64,000 bases of DNA, taken from contig JAJZIY010000009.1 of NCBI GenBank assembly GCA_021828475.1, forward strand, positions 17,407 through 81,406, in the 5' to 3' direction. Both the position numbers and the translations under genes were made by a program. Positions 25,900 to 33,722 of the stretch are shown piece by piece (position 1 is the stretch's first letter; the number at the start of each line of letters is the position of its first letter). The notes under the pieces were generated by a model. The model was not told the DNA's origin. It saw only the letters and a list, made by a program, of their open reading frames with translations, and searched no databases. This stretch comes from Actinomycetes bacterium. GTDB lineage: Bacteria; Actinomycetota; Acidimicrobiia; Acidimicrobiales; Palsa-688.

Positions 25900-27216
25900 C
25901 TACCAGGCGAGGCGACCGGTGACCACCTCGACCAGCCGGTCGAGGTGGACCCTCTCCTGGGTGGTCGTGTCGCGGTCGCGCACCGTTACAGCCTTGTCCT
26001 CGAGCGATTCGAAGTCGACGGTGACGCACAGGGGGGTGCCTATCTCGTCCTGGCGCCGGTAACGCCGCCCGATGGCCCGGGTCACGTCGTAGTCGCACAT
26101 CGCCACCGGCTGGAGCATCCCGAGGACCTCCTCGGCCATCGGCAAGAGGGTGTCCTTCTTGGACAGCGGCAGGACGGCGACCTGGTACGGGGCGATGCGG
26201 GGGTGCAACCTCAGCACCGTCCGGGCCTCACCCGCCACCTCGTCGGTGTCGTGGGCGGCGATGAGGAACGCCATCATCGTCCTGGCGACACCGGCAGCGG
26301 GCTCGATGACGTGGGGGACGTAGCGCTCGCCCGTCGCCTGGTCGAAGTACTCCAGCGGCTGGCCACTGGCCTTGGCATGGGCGTTCAGGTCGTAGTCGGT
26401 CCGGTTGGCTATGCCCTCCAGCTCGCCCCAGCCCCAGGGGAAGGCGAACTCGACGTCCGCGGTGCCCGCCGAGTAGTGGGACAGCTCCTCCTTGGTGTGG
26501 GGCCTCAGGCGCAGCATGTGGCGAGGTATGCCTAGGCGGACGTACCACTCGAAGCGCTCCTTGCACCAGTACTCGAACCACTCGGCGGACTCGGCCGGCG
26601 GCACGAAGTACTCGAGCTCCATCTGCTCGAACTCGCGGGTGCGGAAAACGAAGTTACCCGGCGTTATCTCGTTACGGAACGACTTGCCGATCTGCGCCGT
26701 GCCGAACGGCGGCCGCAGGTGCTCTGTCTGAACGACGTTGGCGAAGTTCACGAAATGGCCCTGCGCCGTCTCCGGCCGCAGGTACGCGACGGCTCCCTCG
26801 TCCTCGACCGGACCGGCAAAGGTCTTGAACATGAGGTTGAACGGCCGCGCCTCGGTGATGTCGGTGCTTGCGCAGTTGGGGCATACGAGGCGGCCGTCGT
26901 CTGTCGTCGGCATCTGGTCTGCGCGCCACCGCTGCTTGCACGAGCGGCAGTCCACGAGCGGGTCGGTGAAGTTGTTCAGGTGCCCCGACGCCTCCCAGAT
27001 GCGGGGGCTCGACAGCACGGCGGCGTCGAGACCGACCACCTCACGGCGCATCTGGACCATCGAGCGCCACCAGGCGTCCTTCACGTTCCGGGCCATGAGC
27101 ACCCCGAGCGGCCCATAGTCGTATGTCGAGCGGAACCCGCCGTATATCTCAGCCGAAGGGAAGACAAAGCCGCGGGCTTTGCACAGGCGGACCAGTTCTT
27201 CCATCGAAACGGGCAT
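25900..27216 (-). CDS. glyS: Glycyl-tRNA synthetase, single-chain type
   Basis: 438 aa class II synthetase of the alpha2 type. Motif 1 region GGFRSTYDYGPLGVLMARNVKDAWW, zinc-binding insertion CRSCKQRW...CPNC, motif 2 FRNEITPGNFVFRTREFEQMELEYF, motif 3 GVARTMMAFL, and a C-terminal anticodon-binding domain (APYQVAVLPLSKKD). Start ATG 27216 with TAGCCT six bases upstream; that TAG is also the recO stop. An ATG four codons later is possible. No T-box leader is present. Confidence 0.97.
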   Translation of the reverse strand: MPVSMEELVRLCKARGFVFPSAEIYGGFRSTYDYGPLGVLMARNVKDAWWRSMVQMRREVVGLDAAVLSSPRIWEASGHLNNFTDPLVDCRSCKQRWRADQMPTTDDGRLVCPNCASTDITEARPFNLMFKTFAGPVEDEGAVAYLRPETAQGHFVNFANVVQTEHLRPPFGTAQIGKSFRNEITPGNFVFRTREFEQMELEYFVPPAESAEWFEYWCKERFEWYVRLGIPRHMLRLRPHTKEELSHYSAGTADVEFAFPWGWGELEGIANRTDYDLNAHAKASGQPLEYFDQATGERYVPHVIEPAAGVARTMMAFLIAAHDTDEVAGEARTVLRLHPRIAPYQVAVLPLSKKDTLLPMAEEVLGMLQPVAMCDYDVTRAIGRRYRRQDEIGTPLCVTVDFESLEDKAVTVRDRDTTTQERVHLDRLVEVVTGRLAW

Positions 27217-27222
27217 GTGGGA

Positions 27223-27228
27223 AGGCTA
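27223..27228 (-). promoter_or_regulatory. -10 box TAGCCT of glyS, sharing the recO stop codon
   Basis: Minus strand GACTAGCCTTCCCACATG: the recO stop TAG (27226-27228) is the first half of TAGCCT, six bases before the glyS ATG. Confidence 0.5.
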
Positions 27229-27960
27229 GTCGACCTCCAGCAGGTGCAACGCCTTGAGACGCCGCTCCAGGTGGGCCTCGAGGGTCACCGTGGCCAGGTG
27301 AGCCACTTCGGCGGCGATGGGCCCGGGAGGTACCTTCAGCGCGCGCCCGAGCTGGCCGGAGAGTGCCCACGTTGTCACCTCGAGGGCAGCCGGCGACACG
27401 GCCAGGCCGCGGCGGCAGTTGCGGCACAGCACCCCGCCCTGGCTTATGTCGAAGGCGACCAGCTCCGCCACCGGGGGGGCGGCACCACATGAGGCGCAGG
27501 ACGCCAGCACGGGTTGGGCCCCGTCCAGGGCCAGCAGTTTCCAGTAGAAGCAGGCCGCGATCAGGGGACCGGGCCGCTCGACCAGCTCGCGCAGCGCGCC
27601 GACCAGCATCCGGTACAGGGGAGCGGAGGCGGCGGCGTCCCCGTCCTGGGCCACGTGCTCGGCCGCCTCCGTCATGGCCAGGCCCTGCGACAGGCGGTTG
27701 AGGTCCTCCCTGAAAGCCCGCCAGGGCTCCACCAGCTCGGCCTGGCTCACGATGTCGAGCTCGCTGCGCCCCTCGTACATCAGCAGGTCGACGTGGGAGA
27801 GCGGCTCGAGGCGCGCCCCGAGCCGGCTCCGGCCCCGGCGGGCACCCTTGGCCACGGCTCTGACCTTGCCGTGGGCGGCCGTGAGGACCACCACGATCCG
27901 GTCGGCCTCACCCAACTTGTAGGTCCGCAGGACGATGCCACGGTCCCGGTACAGGGACAT
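27226..27960 (-). CDS. recO: DNA repair protein RecO
   Basis: 244 aa. RecFOR mediator that loads RecA on gaps. N-terminal OB fold (YRDRGIVLRTYKLGEADRIVVVLTAAHGKVRAVAKGARR), helical domain, and a zinc site (LASCASCGAA...LCRNCRRG). ATG start at 27960 with GAGGAT eight bases upstream. Sits between uppS and glyS, in the usual actinobacterial era-uppS-recO neighbourhood. Confidence 0.95.
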   Translation of the reverse strand: MSLYRDRGIVLRTYKLGEADRIVVVLTAAHGKVRAVAKGARRGRSRLGARLEPLSHVDLLMYEGRSELDIVSQAELVEPWRAFREDLNRLSQGLAMTEAAEHVAQDGDAAASAPLYRMLVGALRELVERPGPLIAACFYWKLLALDGAQPVLASCASCGAAPPVAELVAFDISQGGVLCRNCRRGLAVSPAALEVTTWALSGQLGRALKVPPGPIAAEVAHLATVTLEAHLERRLKALHLLEVD

Positions 27961-27989
27961 CGCTCCCTATCCTCGCGCCTGGGCCCGCC

Positions 27990-28739
27990 TCATCCCGGCA
28001 GGCCGTCATGGTCGCGCTGGTCCCCGGTCAGGCCGAAGCGCCGCTCGCGGTTCTGGTACTCGAGGACAGCCTCCAGCAGGTGTCCCCGGCGGAAGTCGGG
28101 CCACAGGACGTCCATGAACACCAGCTCGCTGTACGCGATCTCCCAGAGCAGGAAGTTGGAGATCCGGAACTCTCCCGAGGTCCGTACGAACAGGTCGGGG
28201 TCGGGGACGTCGGGCTGGTAGAGGTGGCGCCGCAGCGCCCGCTCGTCCACCTGGCGGGCGCTCGTGCCCTCGGCCACGAGTGCCCGTACAGCGTCCACTA
28301 TCTCGGCCCGGCCGCCGTAGTTGAAGGCGACGGTGAGCGTCGTGGCCTTGTTGCGGCGGGTGAGCTCGGCGGCCTCGTCCATGCGCCCCAGGATCCACTT
28401 GGGCACCCGCCAGTCCCTGCGCCCGGCGAAGCGTATGCGCACACCGATCTCGTGCAGCTCGTTGCGCCGCTTGGTGAGCAGGTCGTCGGCGATCACCCCG
28501 AGCAGGAAGCGGACCTCGTCCTGAGGCCGGCGCCAGTTCTCCGTCGAGAAGGCGTAGACGGTCAGGTACTCGATGCCCATCTCGACCGCACCTTTCACCG
28601 CGTCGAGCAGCGCTTCCTCGCCGGCGCGGTGCCCCTCGGTGCGGGGCAGGCCCTGGCGCGTGGCCCAGCGACCGTTGCCGTCCATCACACAGGCCACGTG
28701 CCTGGGCATGCGCTTGGGGTCGAGGCGGCTCAGGTCCAT
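27990..28739 (-). CDS. uppS: Isoprenyl transferase (undecaprenyl or decaprenyl diphosphate synthase)
   Basis: 249 aa cis-prenyltransferase that builds the polyprenyl carrier for cell-wall synthesis. VACVMDGNGRWATRQGLPRTEGHRAG holds the catalytic Asp and diphosphate loop; YLTVYAFSTENWRRP and DLFVRTSGEFRISNFLLWEIAYSELVF match conserved regions III and V. Product length cannot be read from sequence. ATG with TAGCTT six bases upstream. Confidence 0.95.
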   Translation of the reverse strand: MDLSRLDPKRMPRHVACVMDGNGRWATRQGLPRTEGHRAGEEALLDAVKGAVEMGIEYLTVYAFSTENWRRPQDEVRFLLGVIADDLLTKRRNELHEIGVRIRFAGRRDWRVPKWILGRMDEAAELTRRNKATTLTVAFNYGGRAEIVDAVRALVAEGTSARQVDERALRRHLYQPDVPDPDLFVRTSGEFRISNFLLWEIAYSELVFMDVLWPDFRRGHLLEAVLEYQNRERRFGLTGDQRDHDGLPG

Positions 28740-28745
28740 TGCTGC

Positions 28746-28751
28746 AAGCTA
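28746..28751 (-). promoter_or_regulatory. -10 box TAGCTT of uppS, leaderless arrangement
   Basis: TAGCTT-GCAGCA-ATG on the minus strand, six bases from hexamer to start. Confidence 0.5.
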
Positions 28752-28810
28752 CTGCGGAGCGAGCAGCCGCACAGGCAGGCGGGACCGGCCCCCCGCACCG
28801 CGCTGGCTGC

Positions 28811-29788
28811 TCAGATGCCCATACGGTCCAGGACGTCGGTGCGCCGCTGCCAGTCGCGGGCCACCTTGACCGACAGGTCGAGGTATGCGCCCTGCGGCAT
28901 CTGGGCCCGAACGGCCGTACCCACCTGCTTGAGCACCGAGCCGGCGTGGCCAATCACGATCCCCTTCTGCGACGGCCGCTCGACGAGGATCTCGCACTTG
29001 ACGTACGGCCACTCCCAGTCGGTCACCCGGCACGCGATGCTGTACGGCAGCTCGTCACGGGCAAGGGCCAGGAGCTGCTCGCGCACGAGCTCGGCCACCC
29101 ACCGAGCGTCGTCCATGTCCCGCTCCGCCACCCGGCCCCCGGCGGCCGCCGCTGCGCTGAGCAGGGTCTCGGGCAGCGGGTACAGGGGCGGCCCTTCGGG
29201 CAGGCGGCCGAGCACGTGGGCCATGAGGTCCTCCACACCCTTGCCGGTCCGGGCAGAAACGGCGAAGTACTCCTCGAAGCCCCAGTCCGCCACCGCCGCC
29301 AGCTGGGCCAGGACAGACGGCCTGGCCATGCCGTCGACCTTGTTGACCACGCACACCTGCCGCCGAGGCAGCTGCTCCACGACGAACCGGTCGCCCCGGC
29401 CCGCACCGGAACGGCCGTCGACGACCATCACCAGCAGGTCGATGTCGTCCATCGCACCGACCGCTGTACGGTTGAGCCGCTGGCCCAGGGGGGTCCGGGG
29501 TTTGTGCAGGCCGGGTGTGTCGACGAAGACCGCCTGTGCCACCGGCGTCGTCAGGACGGCCCTGACGAGGCCCCGGGTTGTCTGTGGCTTGTCCGACACG
29601 ATGGACACCTTTTCACCGGCCATGGTGTTGAGCAGCGTGGACTTGCCCACGTTGGCCCGGCCGGCCAGGGCCACCACGCCCGAGCGGAAGCCCCGGGGCC
29701 ACATGGGCGACCGGTCCCGGCTTCCTGCGCCGTCGCCGGCACCGCCCAGGTCGCCGGCCTCCCCGCGCCTCGGAGGACCGGGGCTCAC
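28811..29788 (-). CDS. era: GTPase Era
   Basis: 325 aa. Essential GTPase for 16S rRNA maturation and 30S assembly. G1 GRANVGKSTLLN, G3 DTPGLHKPRTPLG, G4 NKVD, G5 SARTGKGVEDL; C-terminal KH domain CEILVERPSQKGIVIGHAGSVLKQVGTAVRAQM. GTG 29788 overlaps the upstream TGA as GTGA, giving an N-terminal extension of about 37 Gly/Arg/Pro-rich residues; ATG in SPMWPRGF is an alternative start without overlap. The larger track ORF is shadow of the PAAG repeat. Confidence 0.95.
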   Translation of the reverse strand: MSPGPPRRGEAGDLGGAGDGAGSRDRSPMWPRGFRSGVVALAGRANVGKSTLLNTMAGEKVSIVSDKPQTTRGLVRAVLTTPVAQAVFVDTPGLHKPRTPLGQRLNRTAVGAMDDIDLLVMVVDGRSGAGRGDRFVVEQLPRRQVCVVNKVDGMARPSVLAQLAAVADWGFEEYFAVSARTGKGVEDLMAHVLGRLPEGPPLYPLPETLLSAAAAAGGRVAERDMDDARWVAELVREQLLALARDELPYSIACRVTDWEWPYVKCEILVERPSQKGIVIGHAGSVLKQVGTAVRAQMPQGAYLDLSVKVARDWQRRTDVLDRMGI

Positions 29789-31260
29789 CCGGCCTCGGCC
29801 CGGGGGATGCCCGGTGCCGCCTCGTCGGCTGCAGGACCGGCTGCAGGACCGGCTGCAGGACCGGCTGCAGGACCGGCTGCAGGACCGGCTGCAGGACCGG
29901 CTGCAGGACCGGCTGCAGGACCGGCTGCAGGACCGGCTGCAGGACCGGCTGCGGGGCTGCCGATCAGGATCTGGGCGATGCGCCGGCCCTCGACCCTTTG
30001 TGCCACGAGCCGGTGGCCGTCGCATTCTGCAGCCTCGCCTTCCTCCGGGACGTGGCCCAGGAGGTTGTAGAGCAGGCCCCCAACGGTGTCCCAGTCCCCC
30101 TGGCGCAGCTCGAGACCCGTCAGTTCGTTGACCTCGTCGATGGACAGGCCGGCGTCGACCTGCAGTTGGCCGTCCTCCAGGCGCGCCACCCTGGGACGTT
30201 CGACGTCGTACTCGTCGGAGATCTCCCCCACCAGCTCCTCGAGGACGTCCTCCAGGGTGATGAGGCCGGCCGTACCGCCGTACTCGTCCACGACGATCGC
30301 CAGGTGCTGCTTGCCGGCCTGCATCTCGCGCATCACCTCGGCTATGCGCTTGCTTTCGGGCACGAACTGGGGCGTCCGCATGACCGAGGTGACCCTGTCC
30401 TCGGCGCAGCCCTCACGCTCGGCCCGCATCATGTCCTTCACGTAGGCGATCCCGACTATGTCGTCGATGTTCTGGCCGTAGACCGGTATGCGGCTGAAAC
30501 CCTGGCCAGATGCCAGATCAGCGGTCTCGCCGATGCTCGCCGTCATGGCGACGGTCACCATGTCGGGCCGGGGGACCATGACCTCACGGGCAACCGTGTC
30601 GCCGAAATCGATTATGGAATGGATGAGCTTACGCTCCTCGCGCTCGATCACCGCCTCGTCGGCCGCCGTGTCGGCCATTGCCAGCAGTTCGCCTTCGGTT
30701 ATGTACGGCCCCTTCTTCAACCCCTTGCCCGGGAGCAGCACGTTGGCCGCCTTGATCAGCGCGTGGGTACCCCAGCGCAGTGGCGGGAACCTGACCAGGC
30801 CGACGAGGAAGGGTGCCATCAGCAGAGCGGCGCGCTCTGGGTGCTGGACGGCCCAGATTTTCGGCGCCAGCTCGGCGAAAACAAACATGACAACGATCTC
30901 GAAGGCCGTCGCGACCACGACCCCCCAGGGGCCGAACACACGGTCCGAGACGACGCCGATCATCGTCGCGGCCACCAACGTGCATATCTGTGCGGCGAAG
31001 AGCACCACCGGCAGGTTGCGCTCAGGCTGGTCTACCAGCTTCAACAGGTAGGCCGAACCCCGCCGGTGCTCCTCCGCCATGGCGATGGCCTTGACCCTGG
31101 ACACGCGCGTCAGCGCCGTCTCCGACAGGGCGAACAGTGCCGACAGGGCTATGAGCGCAACGGCCAAAACGAGCAGCGCCGTGTCGGCACTGTCGAAGGA
31201 GTGGGTGCCGACGGCCCGGGCTGCAGCCAACATCGTCCTCAACCGTCCCCGGCGGGCCAT
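29785..31260 (-). CDS. CNNM/CorC-type membrane CBS protein with PAAG-repeat tail
   Basis: 491 aa. DUF21 membrane domain (three or four TM helices, ALSETALTRVSRVKAIAM), CBS pair (MVPRPDMVTVAM, FSRIPVYGQNIDDIVGIAYVKDMM, LAIVVDEYGGTAGLITLEDVLEELVGEI) and CorC/HlyC transporter-associated domain (LQVDAGLSIDEVNELTGLEL). Implicated in Mg/Co transport. The last 55 residues are about ten PAAG repeats from a 12-bp DNA minisatellite, outside any domain. Start 31260 overlaps ybeY by 22 bases; ATG 31233 just after the ybeY stop, with GAGG upstream, is equally plausible. The stop overlaps the era GTG. Confidence 0.9.
   Translation of the reverse strand: MARRGRLRTMLAAARAVGTHSFDSADTALLVLAVALIALSALFALSETALTRVSRVKAIAMAEEHRRGSAYLLKLVDQPERNLPVVLFAAQICTLVAATMIGVVSDRVFGPWGVVVATAFEIVVMFVFAELAPKIWAVQHPERAALLMAPFLVGLVRFPPLRWGTHALIKAANVLLPGKGLKKGPYITEGELLAMADTAADEAVIEREERKLIHSIIDFGDTVAREVMVPRPDMVTVAMTASIGETADLASGQGFSRIPVYGQNIDDIVGIAYVKDMMRAEREGCAEDRVTSVMRTPQFVPESKRIAEVMREMQAGKQHLAIVVDEYGGTAGLITLEDVLEELVGEISDEYDVERPRVARLEDGQLQVDAGLSIDEVNELTGLELRQGDWDTVGGLLYNLLGHVPEEGEAAECDGHRLVAQRVEGRRIAQILIGSPAAGPAAGPAAGPAAGPAAGPAAGPAAGPAAGPAAGPAAGPAADEAAPGIPRAEAG
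29827..29952. repeat. 12-bp minisatellite, about 10.5 copies
   Basis: Unit GGCTGCAGGACC, identical in ten copies with a degenerate last one, encodes PAAG in the CorC-like protein. Complete uniformity suggests recent expansion and likely copy-number variation between strains. Confidence 0.95.
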
Positions 31261-31916
31261 CGGCCCGCCTTGTCCTCCCCGTCAACCTCGGTGGCGCCGG
31301 TTACGTCCGGGCCGGCCCCTTCCGGCACAACGCCACTACCTCCCGGCACCGCTTCACCGGCGGCGGCGCCGACGCCAACCGCGGTGGCGTTGCGCGCCGG
31401 CCACGTCTCTGGACGAACCGCCTTGTAGTGGCGTTCGAGCAGCTCGCGCTCCTTGGCCTCCATCTCCTCGGCCTCTTCGTCGTCCTCGTGGTCCATCCCC
31501 ATCAGGTGCAGCAACCCGTGCACGACGAGCAGGGCCAGCTCGTCGTCATAGTCTCCTGCATGCTCGGGCGCGTTGGCGTGTGCCACGGCGGGACAGATCA
31601 CGATGTCGCCGAGCAGCACCGGCATGTCCTCGGGCTCCGAGGTCATCCCCGGCCCCGTACCGCCCGAGTCGGGAGAGCGCCCGCTCTCGGCCGGCTCCTC
31701 GTCTATGGGGAACGCCAGCACGTCCGTCGGCCCCTGCTTGCCGAGGAACCGATGGTTGAGCTCGGCGATGGCCCCCTCGTCCACGAACAGGAGCGAGAGC
31801 TCGGCGTCACCAGGCAGCTCCTGCTCGGCCAGCACCGCCTCCGCCAGGCGCGCCCAGCGCAGGGCGTCCACGGGTCTGTCGGCCTGCTCGTCCGCGGCGA
31901 AAACCTCCACTGCCAT
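31239..31916 (-). CDS. ybeY: Endoribonuclease YbeY (rRNA maturation factor)
   Basis: 225 aa. Zinc RNase needed for 16S 3' end processing and 70S quality control. Zinc motif HGLLHLMGMDHE (HxxxHxxxxxH) is intact, with AELNHRFLGKQGPTDVLAFP upstream. A Ser/Gly/Pro insert (near residue 85-95) and an approximately 50-residue Ala/Gly/Glu tail after the catalytic domain lengthen it beyond the usual 150-170 residues. ATG 31916 lies four bases after the phoH stop. Confidence 0.94.
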   Translation of the reverse strand: MAVEVFAADEQADRPVDALRWARLAEAVLAEQELPGDAELSLLFVDEGAIAELNHRFLGKQGPTDVLAFPIDEEPAESGRSPDSGGTGPGMTSEPEDMPVLLGDIVICPAVAHANAPEHAGDYDDELALLVVHGLLHLMGMDHEDDEEAEEMEAKERELLERHYKAVRPETWPARNATAVGVGAAAGEAVPGGSGVVPEGAGPDVTGATEVDGEDKAGRWPAGDG

Positions 31917-31920
31917 GGTC

Positions 31921-33003
31921 TCAACTGTCCCTTCCGGCACGGCGCAGCGCCGGTGGCGCTCCCTGCCCGCTCTCATAAGCGTCATAGGCCGAGACGATGT
32001 CGGCCACGATCCGGTGGCGCACCACGTCCCGGCTTGTCAGCCTGACGAAGGCGATGCCTTCGATACCCCCGAGCACGCGCTCCAGACCGGCCAGGCCCGA
32101 GCGGCCCCCCGGAAGGTCGACCTGGGTCACGTCCCCGTTGACGACGACCTTCGAGCCGAACCCGATCCGAGTGAGGAACATCTTGATCTGCTCCGGGGTG
32201 GCGTTCTGTGCCTCGTCCAGGATGATGAAGCTCCTGTTGAGTGTCCGCCCCCGCATGTAGGCCAGCGGGGCCACCTCCACCGTCCCGTTCTCCAGGAGGC
32301 GCCGGGCCCCATCTGTGCCCATCATGTCGTACAGGGCGTCGTAGAGGGGTCTCAGGTAGGGGTCGATCTTGGCCATGAGGTCCCCGGGCAGGAAGCCGAG
32401 CCGCTCGCCCGCCTCGACAGCCGGGCGGGTCATGATCATGCGCTCGACGGTCTTGGCCTGCAGCGCCTGCACGGCGAGCGCCACCGCCAGGTAGCTCTTG
32501 CCCGTACCGGCAGGGCCGATGCCGAAAGTCACGATGTTTTCGGCGATGGCGTCCACGTAGGCCTTCTGACCGCTCGATTTCGGCCGCACGGAACGCCCCC
32601 GCCCCGGACGCAGCACTTCGGCCGTCAGCACCTCGGACGGCCGGCCGTCGGCGCGCAGGATGTCGATCGTGCGGGCCACTACCTGGGGGTCCACCACCTG
32701 GCCCCGCTCGAGCAACAGGCTCAGCTCCTCCACCAGGCGCGCCACGACCGCCGCCTCGTCGCCTTCGATGTTGAACTCGTTGCCCCGGGCAATAATGCGG
32801 GCACCCCCGAAAGCCTCCTGGACAGAGCGCAGGTTTTCGTTGAGGGGGCCCACGAGGCCGGCCATCAGATGATTGGGGACGGTGACGGTTACGGGCACGT
32901 TTGCCTCGTAAGCGTAGCCGCAGTGGAGCGGCTCTCCGGTCGATATCGCCCCGGCCGAGCCGCCTGCAGGTGGCTTCTCAACCGGGCGGCCACCCGAGCT
33001 CAC
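31921..33003 (-). CDS. phoH: PhoH-family ATPase
   Basis: 360 aa. P-loop ATPase linked to RNA metabolism and paired with ybeY in many bacteria. Walker A FGIGPAGTGKSYLAVALAVQAL, Walker B RSFIILDEAQNATPEQ, sensor VVVNGDVTQVDLPGG; N-terminal KH-like region (ENLRSVQEAFGGARIIARGNEFNIEG). GTG 33003 overlaps the end of the HIT gene by 26 bases; a start further in is possible as the first 30 residues are low-complexity. Confidence 0.94.
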   Translation of the reverse strand: MSSGGRPVEKPPAGGSAGAISTGEPLHCGYAYEANVPVTVTVPNHLMAGLVGPLNENLRSVQEAFGGARIIARGNEFNIEGDEAAVVARLVEELSLLLERGQVVDPQVVARTIDILRADGRPSEVLTAEVLRPGRGRSVRPKSSGQKAYVDAIAENIVTFGIGPAGTGKSYLAVALAVQALQAKTVERMIMTRPAVEAGERLGFLPGDLMAKIDPYLRPLYDALYDMMGTDGARRLLENGTVEVAPLAYMRGRTLNRSFIILDEAQNATPEQIKMFLTRIGFGSKVVVNGDVTQVDLPGGRSGLAGLERVLGGIEGIAFVRLTSRDVVRHRIVADIVSAYDAYESGQGAPPALRRAGRDS

Positions 33004-33331
33004 GACCAGCGAGGACGTGCATGTGCATATGGGGCACCTGCGCCCCTGCGTCCGTACCCACGTTGAAGACCAACCGGTAGCCCCGCTGTGACAGGCCCGC
33101 CTCGCCCGCCACCTGGCGCGCCGCTGCCATCATCTCCGCCATCACCGGGCCGTGCTCAGGTGCCACCTCCGAGGCGTCGGCGATATGGTGGCGCGGGACG
33201 AGCAGGACATGGAGCGGGGCGGCCGGGTGCATGTCGTGGAAGCCGTAGACACCGGGGCCTGCGTAGGCCTCCCTCGAGGGGACCTCGCGGCCGACGATCC
33301 GGCAGAAGATGCAGTCCTGAGCGACGGTCAC
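32978..33331 (-). CDS. HIT-family nucleotide hydrolase
   Basis: 117 aa. Histidine triad protein: CIFCRIVGREVPSREAY, DMHPAAPLHVLLVPRHHI and catalytic VPHMHMHVLAGRELGWPPG. Hydrolyses nucleoside phosphoramidates or dinucleotides. The N-terminal CxxC could bind zinc. GTG 33331 overlaps the upstream TGA as GTGA, so the longer track N-terminus is rejected. Confidence 0.93.
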   Translation of the reverse strand: MTVAQDCIFCRIVGREVPSREAYAGPGVYGFHDMHPAAPLHVLLVPRHHIADASEVAPEHGPVMAEMMAAARQVAGEAGLSQRGYRLVFNVGTDAGAQVPHMHMHVLAGRELGWPPG

Positions 33332-33657
33332 TGTCCGAGATCCCCCTCCCCGCGGGCCTGGACGGCCCCCGACGCCTCTTTGGCAGCGGCAACCAGCGAC
33401 GCAGTGGTCACCTCGTCCTCGTCCCCTACCGGCTCGGAGCGCCCCCTGGGGTCCGGGTAGAGGTGCTCCAATGTGCCCGGCACGATCCTGGCCTTTTCGA
33501 TGAAGGCGTCGACCTCGTGGGCTTGCAGCCTTATCACGCGGCCCATCTTGTACGCCGGGAGCTGGCCCTCGTCGATGAAACGGTAGAGAGTGCGCAGGGT
33601 CACCCCGAGCCTCGCGCACGCCTCCGGGGTCCCGATCCATTTGATGGGTTCGCTCAC
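33328..33657 (-). CDS. Excisionase/MerR-like helix-turn-helix protein
   Basis: 109 aa. N-terminal winged helix (GTPEACARLGVTLRTLYRFIDEGQLPAYKMGRVIRLQAHEVDAFIE) of the excisionase-family type binds DNA; the C-terminal 45 residues are acidic and disordered-looking. First gene of the HIT-phoH-ybeY-corC-like-era run, so it may regulate it. GTG start at 33657. The phage-like name reflects the fold only; no integrase is nearby. Confidence 0.85.
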   Translation of the reverse strand: MSEPIKWIGTPEACARLGVTLRTLYRFIDEGQLPAYKMGRVIRLQAHEVDAFIEKARIVPGTLEHLYPDPRGRSEPVGDEDEVTTASLVAAAKEASGAVQARGEGDLGQ

Positions 33658-33666
33658 TGTGGCTGT

Positions 33667-33672
33667 ATTGTA
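33667..33672 (-). promoter_or_regulatory. -10 box TACAAT upstream of the HTH gene
   Basis: TACAAT, nine bases before the GTG of the first gene in the era cluster; the closest match to consensus TATAAT among the boxes noted here. No clear -35. Confidence 0.5.
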
Positions 33673-33722
33673 CCCGCAGAGGGCATCATTAGATCGTCTC
33701 GGTGAGTTTCAGTGGATTTGGC

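Noticed and set aside
29827-29952. Possible CRISPR array
   Set aside because: The 12-bp units are contiguous with no spacers and keep coding frame.
28008-30131. 707-aa plus-strand ORF
   Set aside because: Antisense to uppS and era, which carry all family motifs.
33328-33657. Prophage excisionase
   Set aside because: Only the helix-turn-helix fold is shared; no integrase, att repeat or phage gene is nearby, and it heads a housekeeping operon.
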